A stretch of DNA of 64,000 nucleotides, taken from the NCBI GenBank assembly GCA_018398765.1, contig JAHBMJ010000664.1, forward strand, positions 103,583 to 167,582, written 5' to 3'. A program made the position numbers and the translations under genes. Below, in pieces: positions 24,455-34,817 of this stretch; positions within the stretch are counted from its first letter, which is position 1; every line of letters begins with the position of its first letter. A model generated the notes under the pieces. The model did no database searches and had not been told where the DNA came from. It saw only the letters and a program-made list of their open reading frames with translations. The DNA is from Chromera velia. Its lineage: Eukaryota; Sar; Chromeraceae.

Positions 24455-27400
24455 CACACACACGCACACATGTCTTCTCCCTCTCGTCCACATGAAGAAG
24501 CCATGTCGCCATAAATCCGCACGACCAGACGATCCGTTCGATTCGGATTCGGATTCGATCGAGTGCTCTCAGGAACAAACGGATGAATAAATTTTGTCGT
24601 TCTGCCCCGTCTGGGTCTGGGACTCTCTGTCTGTCTGTCTGACCTGGTTTTTTCGGATTCTGCCGACTGATGGATGCACTCTTCTTCTTCTCTCGAGAGA
24701 AAAGAAGAGAAAAAAAGTGGACATTAAACCTAGCCTTCTTTCCTTTGTCTCCTCTACCCTCTCCCCTTCTTCCTGCTAGTTCCCCTTTTCACCCGGAGCA
24801 GTGCCGCATACAGCCTGTTCCGTGGTTGCACAATAGAACACAAATGTGATTATTCATGGTCCTGAAAATGCAAAGTTGCTGTGATGCGTCCATCGGCTGC
24901 TTGACTTACTGATGGACTGCCTGAGTGCGTGAGGTGGCCTGCAAGAGAAAAGAAGGGAAAGGGAAAGGAAGAGCAGCTGTGCGATTCATACTCGAACCAC
25001 GGCCGTGGCTTTGCTTGTCCTGAATTTTCTTTTCATTGTGCCAAACATCATTTTATTGTAAAGTAAGGTACGTCCTTGAACACGCATTTCTTTGTTTTGT
25101 GAATGTGACCGCCTCTCTTTTCTTGTCATGTCGTCTTTTCACCTGTACTTTCTTCCGTCTGTCCGGCCTGCGTTCCCATTTGGGTGAGCAGCGTCTGTCC
25201 GTTTGTCCCTTGACTTCCTTCCTAGCCGGACACCTCCTTTCGCTTCCTCTTATCCTGTCGCTCTCTCTCGGGAGCTCTCTCTCTCTTCTCCGCCCCACTC
25301 GCTGCCACTACAAAGGACAGGGAGGGGGGAAAGAGGGATCCTCCCCCGGGTCTAGCAGAGAGAGACAGAGAGAGGTCGCAAGCGGGGGGGGAAGCGAGGG
25401 CATGGTGCTGTGAAGACGAGGGAGGGAGACGGATGACAAAGAAAGGCACAAAAGCAAAACCAAACAGCAGTTCACAATGAAGTGCGTGTGTACCTTGCGT
25501 GCCTGCCCGCATGTCCCTTTCTCTCTCTGACAGAGCGGGGATCGTGCTTTTCTGCTTCAAGTGTACTTCCGAAAGCTCTGGGTATGGGTGGGAGGGAACG
25601 AGATGCTTACTGGCAGGAGAAGGGACTGTGTTGGGGAAGGGCGGACGAAATTCCTTTCTCAGTCTGCCTCCGGTTCCCTCCCTCTCTCCACTGCCTGATG
25701 TTGCCCCTCCTGCTTCTTTCCGTGCTTCGCACAACCAGTCAGTCGGCCACCACACATAAATGAACGAACTATTGAATCCCTGCATGCGTGAACCAAGCAA
25801 ACGACCAGGGACGGTTCACCGTTGGAAGGAATATTTGTCCCGTCCCTTCAATCAGGATTGATTGATTCAGAGATAGGCCGACAGACAACTGTTTCGTTTT
25901 GTTGGCATGTTGAAGACTGCGCATTGCGCCTGTCACGTTAGTGGAAGGACGAAGCCGTCGACCGCCGTGTTCCTCCTCACCTCCTTTCACCTGTACGGTC
26001 TTGGCGTCTGTCGAGTTTCCTGTCCTTTTGTCCTTATACTCCCCCTCCCTTTCTCTTCGTGACCCAGTTGATACTGGAATTTGAAGATTTTCTTTTGATC
26101 CAACGCAAGACGGAAAAGACAGACAGACAGACCACCGTTGCTCTCCTCTCCTTGCAAGCAAGCTCTCCTCTTTTCTTTTTTATCACGCCTCTAATTTCCG
26201 CCATGTGAAGTGGCCTGGGTGAATCCATCGCTCATGCAGAGAAAAATTGGCAAATCAGTCAGCATGGTGGTATGTTGAGACTGCCTTCATACGAGAAGGT
26301 GGCAGAGAAGTATGAGAATGTCTAGACGAGATTGGCATATTTTTTGAGTCTTCTTCGCCTCTTTCTTTCTTCGGTCTGCCATTCAGGCAGCGAGGGGGGG
26401 GCCTGCATGCATGCCGAATCCACCGAGGAAGGGAGGGAGGGATGGATGGATGGAGGGATAGACAAAAAATTCCAGCCGTGGTTGGATCGAGGAGAAAGGC
26501 CGGATGGATCACCCACCGACGGGATCTTCCGTCCCTCCCTCCCTCCCTCCCTGCAGCCACAAAAGACAGACAGAGTTGAGCCCTCACGCTCTGTATCATC
26601 TATCTCTGAAAGCTGATCTTGAGGTGTTGCGCCTGTCGGCTTTGCAGAGATCTGTAAATAATGAAAATAGCTCCATTCATTCTCGTCTGCGGGTCTGCCG
26701 CCTCTTGGAGTGACAGACCAATACGAGAGCAAAAAAAGTTTGAATTGAACCTAGCCTTCTACTCTTTCTCTTTGTCTTTCTCTCATGCGCCCGGTGTGGG
26801 TCTGACTGTTTCGTTTCTTTTCGTACAGGGAGATTGTCGTGTGTCACTCTGGTTTCTATGTGTCTGTGTTGTGTCGTTGACAATAAACACCCCTGTGAAG
26901 TTTCATGGCGGACAGATTGAACTCGCTACCGAATTTGGACAAACTCTGTCTGGATTCATGCACGCAAAGATGGATGGATGGCTGGGTCTGTAGGACTTTT
27001 CCTTTTTTGCCGTGTTGCCATTCGGGCAGTCACGAGTGCACGTCTCTAAGGAGCTCTCCTTTTCTTTTGGGGTGCTAAGGAAAACAGAAAAGAGCCAGGC
27101 ATGATGAGGAACGGAAGGGCAAACGTTTGTCTCATGTTCGACTTTCTTTTTGCAAATGCCGGTAGAGAAGATCCTCTTAGAAAGAAAGAGAAGAGATCTT
27201 TCAGGCGCCTTTAGTCTTGACAGACAGAAAATGGGAAACACAAGATAATTCCTTTCCCAATGTTTCCCCTACGCATTCACGTTTACGTTCTTTGTTCCTT
27301 GCCTCCCTCATTCCATCGCGCAATCGAATCATCCAGCCCAGTCAGATGTGCGGTTTCTTTTTCTTATCTCCTTCCTTGCGTGTGAGACATGCTTCCATGG

Positions 27401-30400
27401 TGAATGAGAAATCGGTTTGAATTCATTTGAGGAAGAAAAGAAAGGACGGATTCTCCACAGGCTCCCGATACGTGCGACCTCTAGCGTTTTGTACTACCCT
27501 CGCAGGCGCATATTCGCGTGTTGCGCCAGCCGCCTCCGTGCTTTTCTTTTTTCTTTACTTCAACCCCCTGTGTAAGAGAAAAATATCCGCTTCTCGTTCT
27601 TGGGTTTTCCGTGCTTCGCGGTGACGCAGTGAGACGAGAAAAAAAAAAATGAACCTAGCTCTCCCTTGTCCTTTTTTCTTTCAGTCTATCCGCCTGGAAA
27701 CTCCCTCTTCCCTCATTCCTCGGGGGCAGATTCATGAATGAAATTTCTTCTTTTTACTTTCTTTCTAGACTTGTGAAGTGAGAAGCAATCCAAGAAGGAT
27801 TGTATTGATGAACTGGCTGGTTGAGTGACTGAATGCCCAAGGAAAACAGCAAGGTAGCGTCACAGCAAGTTGGCTCCTTCGAATGCTCTTTTCACTCTTT
27901 CCAACTTCAGGATGGCTTCTTCTGACAGATTCTGTCATGCCTTTCTTTCAGCCAGCTGCTTGACACGGTTGTCGGTGTGTGTCCGTCAGTGTCGGCAGTC
28001 TTTGGTGGGTGCAAGATGACGATGATGTGTGACAATTAACACCACGCGGCAAAGTTTGCTTTGAAATTCCCTCGAGGCGTTGATAAACTCATCGTCCATC
28101 GTCAAAGGATGTTGGAAAGAACAAAAGAAATGCCGCGACAAGCCGGGAACAGACAGAAGAAGTAGCGTTTCGATGGATGGATCGATGGATGGGTGGGTGG
28201 ATGAATGGATGGGTGGGTGGATGGATGGATGGATGAATGGGTGGAAGGGAGGATGGATCGCTCGGCCGGCTGTGTTTGTATCATATTTTCTCCTGATGCC
28301 ATTCGGGCAAAGGGGTCTGTCTTCATATTCATTCCCTTGGCTTTCTCACTTGTAAGGTGCGTCGAGCCTGAACAGCTGTGCCTCAGGACGGACAGACAAA
28401 TTGACGATCGACGTGTCTGCAGGCCAGGAATGGAGGGAATGGGAAAAGCGAACGATCCTCAAAGAGATCGCTGTTGCTGTTGGCTGCATCTTTCGGTTGT
28501 GAAGAAAGTTGACTTGACGACAGTGGACTCAAAGAGAGGTGTCGTCTCTTTGCTTGTTTGCTTGCTTACTTGTCAAAGTGTGTCGAATGTTTCTGCGGCA
28601 GGTTCGTGTTCGATTCTGCCGGTGAAACGAAGCGTGTGTGTGATCTGCATAATTTCTCTTTGTTTGTGTCTTGCACATCTGCTTGTCCATTTGAGGAGAG
28701 CAAAAAGACATGGTGGGCAAGTGTTTTCCCTCTGTTTTTTCCCCTTTCTGTCTCTCTCGTTTCCTTGCAGAGCTCACTCCAGACATAATAGGGCATGCAA
28801 AAGATCGGAAGTCCCGAGACCTTTTTTTTTTCTTTTGCATTTGGATGGATCGGTGGCCGAAGTGGAAGAGGCACTGTCATCTCCTCAAGAGCTCCAGAGG
28901 AGAACACATAAAGAGATGAGAGCGAAGCGACGTGATTTCGGATGGGAGTCTGATGGGTTTCTTTTGCGTTTGTGAGTTGAAGGAAGAAGAGCGCAGTGAT
29001 TCCATAAGCAATCATATTTGAGCAACTTAAGCGAAGCGTGCGAGAATGAGGCACCGCGCGATTTTGGTGCGAAAACTCCTCCGTCACTCCTCGATGAAAG
29101 TTCCTTTCGGAGTTTAAATTTTCGGAGGGAGGCCTTCCATCCTATCTCTCTCGCAGGTAATGCTCGAAGGATTCCCATTGACCGACCGATCGAACCACAA
29201 TGCCGCTCATCGAACGAATGCAAAAGGGGCGTACAAAGCTTAACGGACAAAAGAGGAGAGAGAGCAATCACAAGTCCGTGAGCTGCAAGAATGTGGGCGG
29301 CGAAAAGGGCATCATGTTAGAAAGGGAGTGAGAAGGAAAGGAAGCGCAGGTCACTGCATGACAGAGAAGGAACGTTACAGAACAGAGCACGTCACCTTAG
29401 TCGATCGGCCATTCGACTCACTCACTCACGCACTAGTCCTTCATCTGTTTTCTTTTTTGTTCCTTCACCTTTGTTTTGTTGGTTGTCCGCTCTCTCGTCG
29501 GATGCTGCGTGTTGTCGCATCAACAAGGGTACATGCGGCACATACACACCAGCCTTGCGTACCGGCAGGGCGGTTTCCTTTTGTTTGTTTGCTTGTTTGT
29601 TTGTTTGTTTTCAGTTTTTGAATATTCAACCAAGGTAATTCTACGAAAGGGAGAGTAGATGAAAATAACGAATCGAATTCATTCGTTCGAAAAAAATGAA
29701 AAATCATGAAGAGAGTGAGAACAGACAGAGAGAAAAGGGGACTCGAAAGAAGAGGATGGGGCCCTCAGAAGTCGGTTGGTTGACGTACATGCATGCACCA
29801 GAGGGGAGAGAGTTGCTCTCGTCGACCGGTCGCTCTACAGTTTGCGGCGTTCATCCAAGGTGAAAGCAGAGAAGACAGAGACGGACCACTCACTTCGTCT
29901 CTCGCGAGTTGACGGCCGGTGGTCGACAGCACTCTCTCTTTCTCTCTCTTGCCGCACGTCCATTGGACGTTTCTGCCAAAATTAAGAAAAGAGACAAGGG
30001 AGACCCTAGACGGACTCTGATGAGTCATGCATCCATTCCACTTCAGTGCAGCGTTTTGACGAAAGGCAAACCTCCACACACCACCAAGCAACTGCATGGA
30101 GGACTGCATCGATCCCGCAAGCAGGAAATCGATCCTCCGTGATTCTTCACGTCATAGAATGTTCCAGCGATGCAGTCAATTCTGTCCTGCTGTACATTCA
30201 CAACCATATCTGTGCGGACAGACAGGCCCGGTACTCAGAGGCTCGAGAGTGGAGATAGTGCGCGCATTGGCTTCTGTCCGGTCGCTTGACAAACAGCTGC
30301 AGAAGCGCATCCGTATGAATTGTGGCGACGTTGAATGGCACAATTCGATTCGAGCATCATCCTTGCTGGATTGGCCACAGTTCCGTAACAGAGCCTACTA
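22301..30400. other. 8-kb region with no supported gene
   Basis: Mostly pyrimidine-rich on the plus strand up to about 29000, like introns and UTRs of plus-strand genes here, so part may be 3' UTR of the CCCH gene. It holds simple repeats: CTTC at about 22545-22570, CT/CA at 24393-24470, and GATG/GGTG at 28172-28250. A 509-codon frame on the minus strand (24107-22578) matches nothing I know and is dealt with in findings. Short near-copies TGCCATTCGGGCA occur at 26377, 27016 and 28297. Confidence 0.5.
28170..28255 (+). repeat. GATG/GGTG minisatellite
   Basis: Runs of GGATGGAT and GGGTGGGT. It produces an artefactual Met/Asp/Gly/Trp-rich frame. Confidence 0.9.
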
Positions 30401-32770
30401 GAAGCCGGCCGCTTAAAGCCCGGGTTAAAGCCGCAGCTCAGGGTTAAAGCCGCAGCTCACTGTCACAAAAATTCTTGACTGTTCAGCTACTTCAGTACCT
30501 AGTTCAGTACCCAACAATATGCTGGACAATATGTTAGAAATCTTATAGAAAATGTGTGAGATGATTAGTTATAGTGAATGGACTATTTAGCACTCTTAGC
30601 TATTAACTTTTTGTTTGCTAATTATCATTCTTCCCAAGTTTGGCTTAGTTTAGTTAGGTATTTGTACTATACTACTATAAATAGTAGTACAATTAATTTG
30701 CTAATCTGTATAGAGGTTTGCATCTAGGCGCCGCATATAGGAAAAAAAAAAGTTCGGAAGGCTTAATTTTTTTTTCTTTTTTATTATTTTTTTTTTTTAA
30801 AGTGTTCTCAAAAGGAAAAGGATCACTTTCGACTTTAAAACTTACTTTTCCACACAAAATGTGAACCTAACTTTTGACCTTAAAAAAAAAAAAGAAAAAA
30901 AAAGTGAGGACGCCTAATTTTTTTTTTAATTTTTTTTTTTTTTTATGCGGCACCTAGGTTTGTATGGTATATAAACATCGGTATATAAACAAAAGTTCTT
31001 GTAAAAGTTTATAATACTTGCCTTTGCAGACATAAGGAGGCTGATGTTTACCCATCTCTGAGTACGGTCCATCCTATGGGGAACTAGTACTTAGTAGTAA
31101 GAACTAGAGTAAGAACTAGGTGAGAAAAAATTTTGTTTGTTTTGTATATAGTTTTTTAGAGTTATTTGACTTATTCTTTATTAGCCAGAACTAGGCATGT
31201 TACATCATTCATTCATTATCATTCACCATCGCTATTAGCCCATAAATAAATGTCTAACGTTCGGCTGGTTCGATACGCCGCTGAACACACTGCTAGGGCA
31301 GTCCTCTCCCATGAAGGAAGATAATACAGGCTAGAACGGCTTTTCTGTGATGGCTACTCACTAAATTAATTTATGTGGTAAGGCAGAGTGGTCTTACATC
31401 CTCACACAGAACGCGTGGCCTTATCCTCTTTCTACCGAAATCTAGCCCAATCAGAAGAAAGAAGAGCCAGAGAACCTTCATTCTGATAGGCTAGGTTAGG
31501 TTGCGCCCTTTTACCTTCATATCTTGCTCCAAAACTCCTTCTAGCCTGCCTGTTTTGAGGCAGACGGTGGTAGAAAGAGGGAGACGGCTGAAGAGACGGA
31601 TAAAAACGGTAGTCTGGCTTGGCCTTGTCCCCATTCCGTAAACCACTTCCCAAAAGGGGAGAAAACCTCATTGGTCTGACCCTGTTGCCAGTGTTTCGCA
31701 CTCAACACACGTGTGCGCCAACTGCTTGTGCTGTCTAACTGCAGGTCGGTGAGGAACCTTTAAGAACTGACGTCTGTTCCTCAGACAGGTTTGCGGAACT
31801 ACCAAAAACTGCTTCCCGTCTCCTTCTTCATCTTTCTCCATCTTCCTAGCCATCTTCCTCCTCAAATACAAGCGCTCTCTTCTTTCTGGCCAAAAGTGGC
31901 CAAAAGGTTTCAGAACGGCATCATGTAGAAGTGAAACTTGCTTCCCTATCGAACAACGGATACCAATTATCGAGCTAAACTGGTTGTTCTAGGTATGCGT
32001 GCAGCACGAGTAAGGAGGCAAACTGTCTCTCGTGCTTGCTCTCAGGATCTCTCAGGCCGTCTCCTCAGGGATCGACGGGAGTCAATGCAAAGCTGAGTCA
32101 ATCTATGGCAAGAGAACGCATCGTTGATAGCTCTACGTGACTTAAGTTGGTGGAGACGGCTGACATACTTGCTGTTAGTCATAGAAAAAAAAAAAAAAGA
32201 AAAAAAATCTCTAGAAAAACGAGTTATCTACTTTTTTTTTTCTTTTTTCTTTTTTTTTTTTGTCTGTAACACCTTGCAACACTTGTGCAACACCGGTGCA
32301 ACAGCTAAACAACAGTTGTTTTAGATTTAAAAAAAAAAGAAAAAGATACCTAACAAAATTTTAAAGAGTTATTTACTTTATTTTTTTCTCCGTGATACCC
32401 CTAAGCCTGGAAGCGCTTTTACGTGGATACTCTTAGAGATGCCAATTGTTATATTATAATCTGACTAAGTTATAGTAATCTGATATTGGCTAGTTATAAC
32501 TACTTACTGATTAGACTTGCATATGCTCTATAAGCCAGAATCGCTGCCAGATAAATTAAGCCAAACTTAGTCAAGGAGTATCAAACAGTTTCAAATTGCA
32601 TGGCTAGTGAGTCGTAGTGACTATTCGCTATAGGTGAATTTGAATTTTTATATTTTTGATATTATACTCCTATTATTATTAAATTGGAACAAAAAAAATA
32701 TGTTTCTAGCAATTAAATTAATAATATAGTAGTAATGCTTAAACAAGTGTTTAAAACCAGATATGAGATA
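30400..32770. repeat. AT-rich repeat island with a base-balanced core
   Basis: Starts after a GTTAAAGCCGCAGCTCA tandem pair (about 30425-30460). AT-rich arms (30470-31400 and 31960-32760) flank a core at 31400-31930. On the minus strand the core reads like degraded coding sequence (RRKMARKMEKDEEGDGKQF; HTCVECETLATG) but I recognise no family. Same arm-core-arm layout as islands 1 and 3. Likely a transposon relic of unknown class; long stop-free frames are absent, which argues against an organelle DNA insertion. Confidence 0.55.
30716..30965. mobile_element. MITE-like element with terminal inverted repeats and A/T tracts
   Basis: The left end GCATCTAGGCGCCGCATA (about 30719-30737) pairs with the right end ATGCGGCACCTAGG (30945-30958, reverse complement CCTAGGTGCCGCAT). 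Just inside both ends are long A or T runs. About 245 bp and no coding capacity. The flanks TTTG/TTTGTAT may be remains of a target-site duplication; not certain. A non-autonomous DNA transposon is the simplest reading. Confidence 0.5.
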
Positions 32771-33095
32771 ATCCAGGGAGATGGGAGGCAGCAACGCCCA
32801 CGGTGCAGTTTGTCGGTTCGGAGGACTGCAGCTCCTCGCTAGCTCGCTAGGCTCCTCGGAATGATCGACAAGTACTTACATGCTGGTCGGCCACTGAAAA
32901 AATAGACCGTAGGTCTGCGGTGCTGGAGGAGACAGCGAGTGAACGCTGAGATCAACGCTGCATGAGGATCACCAGTCGGACGGACGGAAGTTAAACCACC
33001 GCAACCTCCACACCATTGACAGATCGACTCATGATTGATCGAGCCTCCTTCCGCCCGGATTTCCAAATTCAGATTCTCCTCTGGCAGCGTTCTTT
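32771..33095. other. 3' flank of the membrane-protein gene
   Basis: Return to balanced composition after the AT-rich island; no gene seen. Probably holds the 3' UTR of the minus-strand gene that ends at 33096. Confidence 0.4.
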
Positions 33096-33551
33096 TCACG
33101 GGCCTATTGCGAGGCTGACAGCGAGACCAGTGGTGATTGCACCCAAGAATCCCACAGCCCCCCAAAGCGCAATCTTCACAGCGCTCCCCCCCTCCATCTT
33201 CCCTGTCTCCTCGTCAATGTCCCCGCCTGCCGAGGAAGGACAAAAACGATCTCTCAACAAATGATACGCAACGATACAGGTAGCACCTCCGTTTGAGACA
33301 ATTCCCATTCGGAGTGTCCAGTCTGGCCACTCGTTGTAACTCAAAAGTCGAACCAGACCCTCTGTGTAACCCACCAAAAGCGCAACCCAAGCCCATCCAA
33401 GGAGCCGAAAGTAAAGGATCGGTTCAGGGACTCTTCCCAACAACTTCTTGATCAGAAAACGTGGAAAGAGGAGAACCGGAATCGTCGCAAAAACCAGAGT
33501 CCCGCCGATCTTCAGCCCAAGCACCCAGGTTGCCAGAACTTCTGCTCCCAT
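33096..33551 (-). CDS. Small intronless four-helix membrane protein, unknown function
   Basis: 151 residues in one exon. The ATG at 33551 has an in-frame stop just upstream (TAG, six codons before), so the start is firm. Four hydrophobic stretches suit membrane helices: residues about 8-32, 46-68, 80-98 and 124-149. Between the third and fourth lies a hydrophilic, acidic loop (SSAGGDIDEETGKMEG). Motifs of note are RLLGWAWVALLVGYTEGL and RMGIVSNGGATCIVAYHLL. This compact layout resembles uncharacterised bacterial or protist membrane proteins, but I cannot name a family. Being intronless in a neighbourhood of many-exon genes suggests transfer or a retrocopy; that is inference. Divergent from the dynamin gene. 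Confidence 0.65.
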   Translation of the reverse strand: MGAEVLATWVLGLKIGGTLVFATIPVLLFPRFLIKKLLGRVPEPILYFRLLGWAWVALLVGYTEGLVRLLSYNEWPDWTLRMGIVSNGGATCIVAYHLLRDRFCPSSAGGDIDEETGKMEGGSAVKIALWGAVGFLGAITTGLAVSLAIGP

Positions 33552-34817
33552 CTTCGCTGGCCTCTAGCCTCAGACTCACACGCACGTTAATTTTGACGAA
33601 TCTGGGAAGGAGTGGATGATACCAGTGGGTATACTCTGTCAGCTCTACTCGAAAAGAAGTATTTCTGTCTGTTGAGTGTCGATGGGAGAATATGGACTTG
33701 CACAGCCCCTACTGGACAGGCTCCACACACCAGATTTCGGAGAATCTATCTTTGTTCCAAATAATTTACTACCAATATCAAGTACCGTCTCCGGTGTGCA
33801 TGTGTTTTTTCTCGAGTTGGCCTGGATCAGTTTTCGCTTAGTCAACCTGATGACCTTCTCACGCGCACACGTGAACTGCTCGGTGGCTCGCACTCCTCGA
33901 CATTGAGCTAAGGGATCGTCTAAGTGAAGTACGTAGATATCGGCCGTCTACAACCTATATGTGACCACGACGATGTGACAGAATGATGACAGAATGTGAC
34001 AGACATGTGTCAGACGTACATTCAACGGCATGCAGACTGAACATTATTATTGGACCCGGGGCCGGACCGTTGGGCCGCACTCCCCGCGCGCGCTCGCGCC
34101 CCCCCCCCCGCGGGAAAAAAGCATGCGCGGAACCCCCCCCTCCCCCAGGAAAAAAGGCCGGGGATCTGAAACCCATCTGACGCACGCATCCCGCAAATTC
34201 AGCCTTTCGGGGCCGGGTTTTTAAGTGCCCCCCGCGTGGTTTCTGTTTTGTAAGTGCCCCCCGCTTCGCTTTCCGGGGCCACGTGGGCTAGGGTATTTCT
34301 GTTTTGTAAGTGCCCCCCGCTTCGCTTTCCGGGGCCATGCATGCATGCGTGGGCTGGGGTATTTCTGTTTTGTAAGTGCCCCCCGCTTCGCTTTCCGGGG
34401 CCATTTTGAAACGAGCCAGGGTTCGTGGATGCCTCAAAAATGCCTCAAAAACCCTCAAAAATCACATTTGGGATCATTTGGGTGACGACAACTTTGGGCA
34501 TCTTTGCGAGTTTTTGCATTGCATGAGTCATCGATCTGTCAGAGAGTCTGAGGCCATCTCAACCAAGAATCAACTTGCGCCCGTGTCCCGCTTGTGACTT
34601 CGCTTTTCTGTTCCCATCGGCTGAGCTTCAAATTGGGTGAGTCAGAATTGCTGACGAGAGGTTCAGTGCTCTTTACTTTTCCGTTCGGTCCACCCAGGTG
34701 TACCTTCTTGTAGCCGTCTCGTCTCTTCGGTTCCCGCAAGTGAGCTGTGACGCGTCGTCACCGGGACGCAATCAGCAAGAGAAAAATCTGTCAATCAAAT
34801 TGTCTTTTTGTGCACTC
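33552..34817. promoter_or_regulatory. Divergent intergenic region with GC-rich block and repeat array
   Basis: Lies between the starts of two divergent genes. 34052-34160 is very GC-rich and palindromic (CCCGGGGCCGG, GCGCGCGC, long C runs). A tandem array follows, with TGCATGCA at 34338-34345. This matches the layout at 11790-12023 between the other divergent pair. The promoter role is inferred. Confidence 0.5.
34240..34412 (+). repeat. Three-copy tandem array, 56-66 bp units
   Basis: Units start at 34240, 34296 and 34362. Each begins TTTCTGTTTTGTAAGTGCC and continues through CCGCTTCGCTTTCCGGGGCCA; a degenerate partial copy precedes at about 34214. Units differ only in their last 10-25 bases, one of which holds TGCATGCATGCG. 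Every unit contains GTAAGT, a consensus 5' splice site. Confidence 0.92.

Noticed and set aside
28205-28975. 256-codon plus-strand frame
   Set aside because: Starts in a GATG repeat and continues into pyrimidine-rich DNA; no recognisable domain.
31255-31320. GGTTCGATACG as a tRNA B box
   Set aside because: No matching A box, acceptor stem or cloverleaf could be drawn around it.
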